Source: Pampus argenteus (Eukaryota > Chordata > Actinopteri > Scombriformes > Stromateidae). From it: a DNA stretch of 64,000 nucleotides. The notes under the pieces were generated by a model. That model saw only the letters and a program-made list of their open reading frames with translations, was not told the origin of the DNA and made no database searches. Location of the stretch: the NCBI GenBank assembly GCA_036937835.1, contig CM072876.1:10543501-10607500 (forward strand), given 5' to 3'. Position 1 is the first letter of the stretch; the number at the start of each line of letters is the position of its first letter. Both the position numbers and the translations under genes were made by a program. Below are positions 49,502-61,100 of this stretch, in pieces.

Positions 49502-51918
49502 ATGATGGCGGCTGATCAGACTGTACTCGGAGTTCCTCCTTCTCTGTCTGCCAAAGTGGTTGGGTATGTTGACAACTGCTTTAACTACCTTGTCATAATT
49601 ACAATACTGTGGGTAACAACCTTGGTGTGCTAAAAACAGACAGTAAATGTGCGCACTGCTGTGCTCGAGCACACAGTAACGTTAGCATTAGCTTCTAGCT
49701 AACAGATTGTTTAAGTTGGCTGTACACATTCACCTGTATGACGTTAGTTCAGTTAAACCCATAGAGCTCACATGTGTGCTGACAGCACACGATTGCAGTC
49801 TAAACGTCTGCAAGGCCATGTCAAACATCACTTTATATCTCACTAATTAGCCTTATAAGTTAGCTGACTAGTCATGCTACAGCGGTAATAATAAGAAATG
49901 CCACTATAATGATATGGCTGTAACTATTCCCCTGCAGGTCATTTGCTTATTTGACTGTGAAGGACCGATTGCCGACTATCCTGACTAAAGTAATAGACAC
50001 AATCCATCGTAACAAAAACAAGTTTTTTGAAGAGTATGGTGAGGTAAGGCTTTCACTCTTATTATTTATTTTCCTTATGTTCGGTGTTGTATGTTTTATA
50101 TCACTTTTAGATTTACTACGAATGGAAAGTGCTGTACAAATTAAATGTATTATGATTAATAGATAAACTGAATAAATTCCCCCAAGGCAAACTGAAACAA
50201 AATGAATTTTGAATTTGGTTTTCCTTGTATTCCCTCTTTGTTTTCATACAGGAAGGTATCCAGGCAGAGAAGCAAACCATTTCTCTGTTGTCTAAGATGA
50301 GAAATGAGCTGCAAACTGACAAGCCGGTACTAGCGCTGACTGAAGGCCTGGGAGACACAGACTCCTGGAACCAGTACCTGCAGAGACAACGGGGGCTGCA
50401 AGGAGACCCGGAGTCTGTCAGCTGGTTCAAGTCTCCATGGCTGTATGTGGAGTGCTACATGTACCGCAGGATACAGGAGGCCGTCTGGCTCAAGTGAGAA
50501 GCATTAATTTCTTCCTGCTTCCTGTCACTTGTTCTTGTTTTCTAGCCTGTACAATGTATCACAATATTGGTTAAGATATATTAAGTCACAGAACAGGTTT
50601 ACTATGTGATCAGTGAAATCAATCTAAGACAAATATGACATGCTTGTTGAAACTGTTACATTAGACTACAACATTGAGTTTCAGTGTTTACAATCTAAAT
50701 ATATATTATTGTATTATGTCCTAGGTCTAGCCCTGTTATGATTCCTTATATGCTTTTTATTGCAGTCCTCCCATCAACAACTATGATGTCTTTAGCGAGG
50801 GAAAGACTCAGAGCTTTTTTGAGTCTCAGCAGGCTGTAATGGCCTTATGTACATACTTGGAGGGTGTCAATAAGAATATGGAAGAAATCTCTAAAAATCA
50901 GCTGCTTGAGCATTTCAACAAACTACTAAAGGTCAGTACATTCTTAATAACTTGGCGGCAAGGAAGTGTTTTACTGACATACTCGTTGAATGAATTGGTA
51001 AACAAATCTATCCATCCGTTTTCTTTACTTATCCAGTTTAGGGTCATCAGTCAATAAATATTCTGATTTTATTTTATTTGTGTATTGCTTTACAAAAGAG
51101 AGTTATTTATTATTCTATTATTTGACTCTTCTAAGGTTTCTCTATGGGGGAACAAGTGTGACCTATCAATTTCTGCTGGCCAAGAGAACTCACAGAAGAC
51201 CAGTCCAATAGAGTCCCTCGAAAGCTTACAACCCTTCATCTTGGTGGATGACTCCAACATGGTATGGTCAACTCTTATTTCTGCCCGGAGGCCAAGACAG
51301 TCAGGGAAAACTACCTCTGGTAGAGTGGACATTGTTCTAGACAATGCTGGCTTTGAGTTGGTCACTGACTTGGTCCTAGCAGATTTCCTGGTTTCCTCTG
51401 GCCTGGCCCGTGAGATCCATTTTCATGGCAAATCCTTCCCGTGGTTTGTCTCTGACGTCACAGCTAAGGATTTTCAGTGGACCATCCAGCAGACCATGGC
51501 AGCCAACCACAAATGGATGTCGAAGAGTGGTGTACAGTGGCAGAGCTACCTGAATGAGGGTGTGTGGTCTTATCATGACCATCCTTTCTGGACATACCCA
51601 CATGAGTTCTGTGACATGGCAGCTGATGCTCCTGACCTGTATGCCACCCTGCAGGGGGCAGACCTAGTGCTGTTTAAAGGTGATCTCAACTACAGGAAGC
51701 TGACAGGGGATAGAGAATGGGACCATACAGTTGGCTTTGATACTGCACTGAGGGGTTTTGGACCTGCACCACTCTGCAGCCTGAGGACTCTGAAGGCCAA
51801 CGTTCAGGTCGGTCTGCAGCCAGGCCAAGCGATGAAGCTCAGCTCCCAAGATCCAGACTGGATGACCAGCGGCAAGTACGCTGTCATTCAGTTCTATGGC
51901 CCAAACTCAGAACAGTAA
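49502..51918 (+). CDS. armt1: armt1: damage-control phosphatase / acidic residue methyltransferase 1 (C6orf211, DUF89 family)
   Basis: Five exons, 49502-49563, 49938-50043, 50252-50493, 50766-50931 and 51136-51918, all with GT-AG borders and compatible phases (62+106+242+166+783 b), give 452 residues (human 441). The N-terminus reads MMAADQTVLGVPPSLSAKVV; the second ATG at 49505 is an equally good start. Conserved blocks are GSFAYLTVKDRLPTILTKVI, SLLSKMRNELQTDKP, SPWLYVECYMYRRIQEA, VSLWGNKCDLS, VLDNAGFELVTDLVLADFLV and FKGDLNYRKLTGDRE. The Asp-Asn and Gly-Asp-Leu-Asn segments form the metal-binding active site of DUF89 enzymes, which dephosphorylate harmful sugar phosphates such as fructose 1-phosphate. 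Methylation of PCNA carboxylates has also been reported for human ARMT1. It is cytosolic and soluble, with no signal peptide. Confidence 0.96.
51005..51046 (+). repeat. CATCCATCCGTTTTCTTTACTTATCC-type dispersed fragment
   Basis: ATCTATCCATCCGTTTTCTT followed by TACTTATCCAG in armt1 intron 4 resembles the end sequence of a widespread fish repeat. Short and non-coding. Confidence 0.45.
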
Positions 51919-52615
51919 GACAGTAAGTCATGCACTGTTATAGTAAGCAGAAGTTATCTTTGAGCCATAAGACCATTTACTTACACTAGTTTGTTAAATC
52001 GTGTCATTGTTCCTCATTGTCAGTTATTGCTTAATCATGTTTGATACAGAAACGGCAAATATCAGAAATGTTTTATTTTTGTCTTCACTGTAGATTTGTA
52101 CCATTTGTACCATACTTAAAATGTTTGCACTTTCAGACTAAAATGTTTTCTTATGTTTTGAACGCAACAAGATTATTTATTTACTGAGACGAATGCATCC
52201 ACTGAGGTGGCGAAAAGATTTCTATTGCATTTCATTTCAAATCACAGATGATACTCATATTGTTTACAAGTATTGCTTAGGTTGTTGCACTGTTAACGAT
52301 ATGCACGCAGGAAAACATGCAGTAATGCAATTAAATTCACCCGAAGCATGTCATCTTTAGATAAATCTTTTGTCCAGTTTGAAAGATGGTGGATTGTTAC
52401 TGAGGCAGTGTAACAACAACAGTGACGCCATGTGCTTGTTTTGATTTAAATGGCGACCCAGACCTCTGTATCTTTCATAGATAAATGTGGATGTCTCTGT
52501 GCACACGGTTATGTAATTCAAACCCTCAGTCTTGGTACATAAAAGGTGATGATAACTGGGAGAAATTATAATATATATAATATATAATTTTGATTAATGG
52601 GTTTGACTAAATAAA
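51919..52615 (+). other. armt1: armt1 3' UTR with polyadenylation signal
   Basis: AT-rich sequence after the stop ends at AATAAA (52610-52615), followed by CTATC and two T-rich blocks, a convincing polyadenylation site. The 3' UTR would be about 0.7 kb. Confidence 0.65.
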
Positions 52616-54121
52616 GGAACTGCAATTGACTATCTTTTTTTTCCCCACTGTCTTTTTTTCCACCCACTGTTGTATTTCATGAGCGTGAGATAGGAACAAT
52701 GTGAGTAATAATGACATTGTTATTTTTGCAGCATCAAATGTTGACTTAATTAGCATTTTATTGCAATTTATGAATCTAGACAGTTTTTCAGTTCACCCAG
52801 CAGGATTTTTAAAGATTCATCTGTACATATCGGTACACATAAGCCAGCATCGTTCGACTATATTCACCAGTACTGTTTCTTTGTTGTTACCTGTCGACCC
52901 TTCATGTACAGTACTTTGGGTCAGGTTGAACCTAAAAACCGAGCCAACAAAACAGCTGGAAATGCTACAACAGCGTTACAATGCCAGCAGAGCTGGGATA
53001 ATGGAACATCATCATTTAAGGCTGCAAATGAGTCACTCGGTGATTTCATTTCACACCCTTCATTTTCCTGTTTTCTCATATAACAGTTTCTTCATTTTAT
53101 CCCAGGAAAATTCTATCAATCTATCGATGTATTGATCTATCATTATCAAGCGCTACTTGTTTTCCACTTGACCTGACATGTCCTGAAAATTGGGCTGTTT
53201 ACTCAGTAAAGATGTTGTACAGCGAAGAGAAATTGAAGCCTCTATGCCAAATGTTTTTTTTTTCTCAGATGTGGAGGTCAGTAGTTTCTTGTAATCATGT
53301 TCATAATTTAAGTTCCTTCATATAAATGACAATGCGTGTCCTGGATCAAACTATCACATGCAAATGAGCAGATTTATATTTAATATCCAAATAATTGCTG
53401 GATTAGAAATTCATTAATGGATTGTTTGCATTTTTGTGCTTAAAGAAATAAATATTTGAAGATGTATATAACATTTTACCTATGTGGTAACTGGTTACAT
53501 TTAACACCAGCTATGAATGTTAGAAAATAATCCCTACAATGTGTGTTATTAGTTTTCTCAGAAGTGTTTCAACTCATAAGGTTGTTTTTTGTTTTTATTT
53601 TTACTTAACACTCGGTAAAACTAAAATAATCCCTGATAATCACAAATCTGGAGCTTTTGTGCTGTGAACATGAACATTGAGTACTTTAAATATTTCTTTG
53701 CATAATACTCTGTGTCTGTCTTTTTTAAAAAAAATTCTATTTGACATGTGATTTAAACTGATAAAGTAATGATTAACCTGTTGATATTATGCTCCCATAA
53801 TACTATCATCTACTTTTCAATTAAATGTCACAATGACTCTATTAATTTTCATCAATTTCCCTCTCATCATTTTCTTTGATATGATTATAAAAATATAGAA
53901 TTTAGATCATAAAGTGTTACTAAAATGATCATCAATTCCCTCTTTTGGGATTGATTTGTGTCATTTTTGGCAGTTGCGTTGAGTTTTTGACCTGATGCTC
54001 TGTTTGCTGTGTTATGGTGACCTGGCACTTAAACACACCTATCGATTGGCTGCATCTTTAATTTGTTTATCCTTTTTTTAACCTTTCCACTGTTCTCGTT
54101 GTGTCCAATGAGTCCAGCTAG
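52616..54121. other. Intergenic DNA between armt1 and esr1
   Basis: About 1.5 kb of AT-rich DNA without a recognisable exon. Human CCDC170 lies in this interval but no coiled-coil coding exon was seen here. The 144-codon ORF at 52701-53135 has no family resemblance. The right part presumably contains the esr1 promoter; no full palindromic estrogen response element was seen by eye. Confidence 0.5.
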
Positions 54122-55137
54122 ATGTCTGAGAGTCAGAGAGATGAGAGGCGAGCAGAGAGGGAGAGAGAAGACTCAAACAGTCCCGTATCACACAGCAGAT
54201 ATGAGAGTGATTCATGTGTAAGAGGTAAGTAGCGAATCATGGTCAAAAAAAATATGGTTTTCATTTAGGCACAGTTGATTAAAACCATTGTCCTAATGGT
54301 TCTCATTTCCACAGTGATTTGATTTACTGCTGAGTCTCAGGTGTATTCAATAATCTAGCTATGAATAGACTGGCCATGCGTCACACTGGTAGTGTGTTGA
54401 ATATCAGCTAAATGCACGGTAAATATTACAGATGTTTTTGGTTTTTTTTCTAGATAGCAGCTGCAACCAGTGAAAGCTTTTCAGTGTAAAAACAAAGTTT
54501 AAGTAGGAAGAGAACATTTTTATAGAGATGTGAGAGGACAGGGAAGCACCAATTCTTTGTCCTCGTGTTTCTTTTTCTGTTTCATACCAGCCTTCCCTCC
54601 CTCCTACACGTTAGTAAAGATGTATTAGAGGTATTAGAGGGACAGGGGGAAAGGCTCAGCTGACAAAAAAACCTGAAGGAGGTTGGGAGGAGTCTTTTTG
54701 GATGTCTTTTTTTTTTTTTTTTTTGGGATCTGGGTGGGCGGAAGCTCAAGTCAGATAGGGCAGTGGGGCTGGAAAAAAATAGTGAACCTTTCAAGTTGCC
54801 TAACAGGCTGTATTGGAAAGTAGAGGAGAAGACAGGAGAGACAGATAGTGTGAGGAAAGAGGAAAGAGAGAGGGAGAACAGCACTCGTCTCCACTCCCCC
54901 TCCCAGAAAATGGGAGAGCAAGTCTAAATCATGTTGCTTATCAGTGCTGTTTTGCTGTGATGTTGCTTAGGCAGAGCCCAGCGCAGAGCAGGCAGTCTTG
55001 CGGACCAGTACTCAGACCCAGGATCAGCCCAGCCTTCTCAGAGCTGGAGACCCTCTCCTCACCTCGTCTCTCGCCTGCACCGCGTGCCTCCCTCAGTGAC
55101 ATGTACCCCGAAGAGAGCCGGGGGTCTGGAGGGGTAG
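54122..55137 (+). other. Upstream ORF overlapping the esr1 start codons
   Basis: ATG at 54122 opens a frame of 34 codons plus one base in the same exon as the esr1 start. It crosses the same splice (54224 to 54971) and stays open until TAG at 55135-55137: 89 codons, out of frame with esr1. It passes both in-frame esr1 ATGs (54214 and 55101). The product is Arg/Ser/Glu-rich and has no known family. It would matter only if transcription starts upstream of 54122. Confidence 0.35.
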
Positions 55138-58100
55138 CCACCGTGGACTTCCTGGAGGGGACGTACGATTATGCCACCCCCACCCCAGCCCCAACTCCTC
55201 TCTACAGCCACTCCACCACTGGCTACTACTCTACTCCTCTGGACGCCCACGGACCACCCTCAGATGGCAGCCTTCAGTCTCTGGGCAGTGGGCCTACTAG
55301 TCCTCTTGTGTTTGTGCCCTCCAGCCCACGGCTCAGCCCCTTTATGCATCCGCCCAGCCATCACTGTCTGGAAACCACTTCAACACCCATCTACAGGTGA
55401 GGGAATACACTTTGTCTTTAGATCAGTGGGGAAAAGTGCTTTTTTTTACCGTCATATAATAGTTTCAGAATCAGTGAGGTGAAGTTAGTGTATTTCTGGA
55501 CACTACTTTAATAATGAATCTCATGGCACAGACCCCACCTCTAGTGCTTGAATCTGATTGTCTGGTCAGTTTTGTTTGTGCTGTTTGCTGAACTGAACAG
55601 TGCAGTCACAGATCATTTCACCCACTTTATCAACGTTGATGAAAATAAATTATTAGTCAATTTAGCTTGTTTATAATAATGAGTTTATAAATTGTTTGCT
55701 CTATCATCTATCTATTTTTTTCCACTGCATGGTAGCTGAAAAAAACTAGACGAGACTATAACTAGATTTTATATATTTCACTCATGAATTCTGCTCATTC
55801 TGTTCAATCCAAAAATTTTGTCATAAACCAAACATTATATAACTATATTGTTGTTTAATCTTTTGCTTTATACAAAACATTACCATTATCTTTATAGAAA
55901 GGATCAAGCTTTGCCCTGGTTTCTAATTCCAGAGATTAAGGACTTTGTCCAGGACCTTGAAAAAGGAACAATACGAAAAAACAACAGAAGCACATGTACA
56001 GATTGTTTCCTGGCTCAGGTGGAAAAAAGTACTCTCCTCTTGTTGCAGCAGTTAATTCAGTTTGAAAAATGTTAGAACTGGTGTAGTTAAGCAGTTGGCT
56101 CCAACATTTTTCAGATAAAAGATATGTATCAGAGGAATTTTGGCATTTGGTCCATTTGTGTTTTATGGCAAGAAAACGATTATGTTCATAACATTTCTTC
56201 AGCAGCACAATTTACAGTTACTGTTATTATTAAAACACTAAAGTGAATATGTGATATAATTGAATTGAGCAATTAAAATCCCTGTTACAGGTCCAGTGTG
56301 CCATCCAGTCAGCCGCCGGTGTCCAGAGAGGACCAGTGTGGCACCAGTGATGAGTCATACATAGTGGGGGAGTCAGAGGCTGGAGACCGCGGGTTTGAGA
56401 TGGCCAAAGAAACGCGCTTCTGTGCCGTATGCAGCGACTATGCCTCTGGGTACCACTACGGGGTGTGGTCCTGCGAAGGCTGCAAAGCCTTCTTCAAGAG
56501 GAGCATCCAGGGTCGGTAGACTGCCTGCAGCATCCATTTGTCAATACTGTGAATGTAACTCCTAAACATTACCTGTTTATGTACTGTTTGTGTCTTTTTA
56601 AGTTTAATTGTTGGTTGAATTATATTACTGTATATGTCATAGAAAATGTAATTCTATAAAAAAAAAACACTATAAGTCATTAAGGCTACTTCAATACTGT
56701 GTCCTATAGAAAAGTATAGCATTAATCTGGTACTGGTATTAATCTATAAATCAAAAGAACATCCACAACAGAGAAAATAAATGTTTGGATGATAAAAGAT
56801 TGTGATTTAGTATGTCAGCAGTTTAATAGGCTCAAGGTATTGACTGTAACTGGGTTTGTAACCTCGGCAGAGAAATAAGCAGTCAAACTGAAGCTCAGTT
56901 AGTTAACAAAGAAGCAAAATATCATTAAATGTCAAGTTGTGAAAACAGAGATTTAGAGAATGTATTTAAAATTATACGCATCACATACAACATGCTGTTC
57001 AACCTCTATGTACCACTGCCTGTGTGTGCAGATAAAAGCTTCATCTGCTGTAGGTTGCTTAGTCATGTTTGTGATATGATGCTTCGGTGTATTGATGCGA
57101 AGTCTTGCAATGGAAGACCAATGAAGAAACCAATAGTCTCCATGACAATGACAAAACCAAGATGCCATGGTTTAATTTTCTCTATCTCGGATCCATTTAA
57201 AATAGGAATAGAGTGTTCCTGGCCACTAAATAACCTAAATCTTAACTGAACACCCAAGTGGGGGGCTTGGAGTAATAGATTTTTCTTCCATTTCAGGTCA
57301 CAATGACTATATGTGCCCAGCAACCAATCAGTGTACTATTGACAGGAATCGGAGGAAGAGCTGCCAGGCTTGCCGTCTTAGGAAGTGTTATGAAGTGGGC
57401 ATGATGAAAGGAGGTGGGTAGAAACACCTTTTTGCATTTTGCTGTTTATTTATTTTTTACATTGTTTTTATTAGTTTCTTTTTGGGATAGATTGTCTAGT
57501 GAGCCTACTATTAGTTATTACACAAATTGTGCTTTGTTAACAAAATAATGTGATTTAGCTCTTTTTATTAATAATATTCAGTGGTCATCTATCAAGCATG
57601 GCCTATTGCTCAGAGGGCTGGCACAAATGTGCGTGTGCTGGTGGATGCAGATAAGCTTGAGACTAACTTTAACATGACCTTGATGTGATTTCCTCTTAAG
57701 GAGTACAACTACTGATTAGTGCACACCCACATTTTTGTTTTCATACTTCTCGAATCACGCAGGCATCCTTATAATGTGCACAGTTGGATTTTATGCCAGC
57801 AACAGGTCATGAGATAATGTGTGTCTGATGTCGAGGGAAAAGCCTAACTAATGCACATTTGTAATTAATCGTGTGGATGCATGCATGTGGGGGTTTTTTT
57901 CTGTGTATTTGCTAATTATTTTGTATTATACTCCTGCTGTGTCCTTTAAGGTGTGCGCAAAGAGCGTGGTCGTGTTTTGCGGCGTGACAAACGATGGACT
58001 GGCACCAGAGAAAAGTCCACAAAGAAGCTGGAGCACAGAACAGTGCCCCCCCAGGATGGGAGGAAACACAGCAGCAGTGCTGGCGGAGAAAAATCATTGG

Positions 58101-61100
58101 TAGCTGGCATGCCTCCTGATCAGGTGCTGATTCATGTGGAGACAAATGAATATTTACAGCAGGAGGAAAGTGGCCATTAGACAAAAGGTCAAAAGTGTCT
58201 TAAATATTAGAAATCATCTTCTTAGACTGACTGTGTTTATCTTCTGTGGCCCCAGGTGCTCCATTTGCTCCAGGGTGCCGAGCCCCCAATATTATGTTCC
58301 CGTCAGAAGCTGAACCGACCCTACACTGAGGTCACCATGATGACCCTGCTCACCAGCATGGCAGACAAGGAGCTGGTCCACATGATCGCCTGGGCCAAGA
58401 AGCTTCCAGGTTGGAAAAAATTAAATACTGTCCCTAGCAAAACCACAGCCAAGGGAACGGGGCTTGGCAGAATCAGCGGGGAAAGAAGACCCTGTTAACT
58501 TGTTTACATGCATTTGGTCAAAAATTAATATACTTATTTATTTTTGCTGTAAAAAATGTGTCAGCTTAGAGCTACTGAATATATATTTATTAATCTGTAT
58601 TTTTTCATTTGCCCTGCCACCCTCCAGAGTTACTGCTGTGTTTCACTATTGACAATTTGCATGAATAGTGAAAAGGTAGCGCATTTAAATCAGAATCATA
58701 CCGTACCTAAAGAAGAGAATAAATAGATCTCTTAACGAAGGTCAAAAAGTCTTTTAGGATTATCAAAGTATCTGATTAAAGGATCCCAAGTGGGATATGA
58801 TGATGCAAAAAATTATAATATCCTATAATTTAATATTCAGTGGTTTAGGTGAACACTGACTGAAATCCCAAAGATAGCTGTCCAGATGTTTGGCCTCAAG
58901 CTTTTTCCTCGTGGACACATTCACAAAGTTAATGGCAGGTCCAAAACACTAACCCTATCTAAACTTTTCAAAAGCTTTGAAACACCATTTTTACAAAACC
59001 TTTAAATGTCTAGATGCGTGTGTGTGTGTGTGTGTGTGTGTGTGGCAGAGGTGGTGGCCTTATTTTTCACTGCTTAGACAACAATTGGTGATGAGAGACC
59101 TTTATAGAGGAAGCACACACATGAACACGCACACACACAAATGCAGAGCCATTACAGTGATGGTAATTACAGTCATCACCTTGGAGAGGATTGTTTGGCC
59201 AATCTGCTGGCACCCCATAGAGTCTAAATGCAGTATAAGACACATCAACCTTTTGCATGAACACACACATACACACACATGCACATGTACGCACACAACA
59301 GCGGGCTCTTTACGTGAGTAAATCCTGATTTTGAGGTATTACAACCGTGTGCGTCACTAAAAGCCCAAAGGCACACAGTTTTAATTGCGAGGGGTCCCAA
59401 ATAAGGTGCAAAAGGGGGGACAATGGGAGTGAATTGGCTGTAATTACATATGAATTAAGACAGCTGAGTGCCAGCGATAAGGCTTCTTATGAGAGCAGAG
59501 AGAGATTGCAGATGGTTCCATTTTAGTAGTCGTTCCCTGCCAGACAAAAGGAACATATTTTTTTATTTTTATGACTGGGTAGATGGTGCATAAAAAAATA
59601 TTTAACCCTAAGAGTGTTAATATTCCACACCATGCCCACCACAACAAATTATAATCACTGATAAAACAATACTTATTGATGTATTGTCTCGATGCCAAAT
59701 CAATGCTGTAATCAGCCTAAAAACCATCAACACACATTTTGTCCACTGATTATGAATAACTTTTAGTTACATTTTCTGTGATGATTTTTAGGAGGTATAG
59801 ATGTGGGATGAATCAAATCATTCAAATCACCCTGCTGACCTGCCATGGCTCATTCATTTGTATACTTTGTGTGTGTGTGACTAGGTTTCCTGCAGCTCTC
59901 GCTCCATGACCAGGTGCAGCTGCTGGAGAGCTCGTGGCTGGAGGTGCTGATGATTGGACTCATCTGGAGATCCATCCACTGCCCCGGAAAACTCATCTTC
60001 GCTCAGGACCTCATACTGGATAGGTAAGGAGGAATACCGCCTTGAATCTCTGCGACATGCACCTTTCCATTCTTTCCTCTCGTGGTACTTTTTCCTCCCC
60101 ATTTCTCTGTCTTTCTCTGGCTCTCATACAGATCTCAAGAGTGATACATCAGCATTGTAGATTTTCGATTTCGCACCTTGCCAGCCTTTGTGCCATCCCA
60201 ACACGTTCGTCATAGAGTGAAAGACTAATTACATGTCCCCTATGGAGAGGAGAGCAGCATCTTTCTAACATCATCTTGAAATACCCCTTCATCATTACAG
60301 TGCTGAGCTGGCAACCAGGACAGAGATTTAATCAAAGCCTCAATGCAAGGAATGATGGAAAATGAAGAATGATGGTGGGAGAGGTGGAGGGAGACATGAC
60401 AGGGAAGGAGGAGAAGGAGAAAATAGAGATGCAGGGAGACATGAGACATAGGTGTTTTCTGCTTTGCAGGCACAGCCTGTTCCCTCCAATCCCCCTATGT
60501 TCAAAGTAAACAAGCTAGCCAAACCACAGTATCTACCTCAGAGAAAAAGAGACGAGCTGAAGACAGAAAGATGGACGAGGGAAACATGCAGACAGACAGT
60601 CAGAGCTTTTACCCTCTGATGTGCCTGATGGTACCATTTGATTGAAAAGTGTATTACAGAGTATTATCTCTAAAACCTGGTCTCTGTATAAGTGTCCTCA
60701 CCAATTGGACATGATGACTAAAGCGCTGCGGGTCAGGGTTGACAAATTCCCTCGGCTCTGTGCTGTCCAAGTTTATCTTGCACTGGATATTATCCGCTTT
60801 TCCACCATTTTTCAACTGTGCTGACAAATGGAGCGTTGCAGTGATTCAGTCCATTAGTTGTTTATCTGGCCCCTCTTCAGATGGTTCCATGCTCGGTTCT
60901 TATTCCTCCGCTGCACTGAAGCCCAGAACTTTGGCTCTGTTTTTTTTTTGTTAGATGTACTCTGAGTTTAGTGTTTTATTGAAATAATATATATTTTGTG
61001 CTTTTGAAAAAAAAGAGAGATTCAAAATGTAAAAGAAATTCCTCATATTTTCTATAATCTTGCTCTTAAGGAATGAGGGCGACTGTGTAGAGGGTATGGC

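Noticed and set aside
52701..53135. 144-codon plus-strand ORF between armt1 and esr1
   Set aside because: AT-rich codon use, no domain, not resembling CCDC170 coiled coil; likely chance.
54957..54970. ATG at 54957 (MMLLRQSP) as the esr1 start
   Set aside because: These codons span the pyrimidine-rich TTGCTTAG acceptor; splicing from 54224 gives the known fish N-terminus MCKRQSP instead.
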